Part shown: positions 63,986-64,000 of the stretch, piece after piece | How the letters are laid out: every line of letters starts with the position of its first letter | Position numbering within the stretch: position 1 is the stretch's first letter | DNA from: an uncultured Desulfobulbaceae bacterium | Lineage (GTDB): Bacteria; Desulfobacterota; Desulfobulbia; Desulfobulbales; Desulfobulbaceae | Direction: 5' to 3' | Assembly: GCA_947259225.1 (NCBI GenBank) | Contig: CAMYLK010000001.1 | Coordinates: 186,001-250,000 of the forward strand | DNA length: 64,000 bases | Made by a program: the position numbers and the translations under genes | Notes under the pieces: generated by a model | The model's input: only the letters and a program-made list of their open reading frames with translations | Databases searched by the model: none | What the model was told of the DNA's origin: nothing

Positions 63986-64000
63986 TTTTCTGCTTGAACG

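Noticed and set aside
1-64000. CRISPR array, prophage or complete insertion sequence
   Set aside because: No regularly spaced direct repeats, integrase, transposase or phage structural genes were seen in the window.

Overview
The window looks like chromosome from a Gram-negative, anaerobic or facultative member of the Desulfobacterota (a Desulfobulbales-like sulfate reducer or relative). This is an inference from gene content: an Na+-translocating NADH:quinone reductase operon, a Liv amino-acid transporter, a gene resembling the Sfum_1244 family known from Syntrophobacter-type bacteria, a GEMM-type riboswitch, in-frame UGA codons that look like selenocysteine, outer-membrane porins and two lgt genes. 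There is no rRNA, tRNA or marker gene, so the genus cannot be named.

Layout. 1-6.2 kb: nqrE(partial)-nqrD-nqrC-nqrB-nqrA-apbE, all on the minus strand, with an odd 107-bp inverted-repeat spacer between nqrD and nqrE. 6.2-10.2 kb: a repeat-rich accessory stretch holding a truncated metallo-hydrolase, a CBS protein, a membrane protein behind a candidate GEMM riboswitch, one copy of a 112-bp repeat, and a LigB-type dioxygenase flanked by attC-like hairpins. 10.2-22 kb: a GH13 phosphorylase with a HAD phosphatase, a diguanylate cyclase, a rhodanese with two in-frame UGA codons, lgt, an XRE regulator, an SGNH hydrolase, an SDR, two thioredoxin-fold proteins and an ATP-grasp protein. 22.4-27.4 kb: livFGMHK. 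27.8-34.8 kb: a ferredoxin-nitroreductase, an OprB-type porin and secreted hydrolases (M19 dipeptidase, amidohydrolase) with a small Kazal-like protein. 35.1-40.5 kb: a copper/heavy-metal island with a MerR regulator, a YHS protein, a CopA-type P-ATPase, a cytochrome c remnant and a CueP whose first conserved cysteine is replaced by UGA. 41-54.5 kb: a 1004-aa ankyrin protein, recQ, an ABC-2 exporter set, glycogen phosphorylase, a zinc protease and an MFS transporter. 54.7-64 kb: an FKBP isomerase, a YkgJ-type protein, a multicopper oxidase carrying a C-terminal extension that looks like an outer-membrane barrel, a second lgt, mnmG and trkH.

The most interesting result is two independent genes that can be read only through UGA: a rhodanese (UGA at codons 64 and 66) and CueP (UGA at codon 97). 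In both, the UGA replaces a family cysteine. In both, exactly 22 nt after the UGA (the second one in the rhodanese) there is a short stem capped by a GUC loop, which is the position and loop type of bacterial SECIS elements. The copper genes fit one detoxification circuit: two near-identical 20-bp-spacer promoters (a hallmark of MerR-type control) precede the 89-aa protein and the merR-YHS-ATPase operon; the ATPase would export Cu(I), and CueP and the multicopper oxidase would handle copper outside the cytoplasm. Several sets of short dispersed repeats cluster in the accessory region and beside the metal island, and one sits exactly where a metallo-hydrolase gene is broken.
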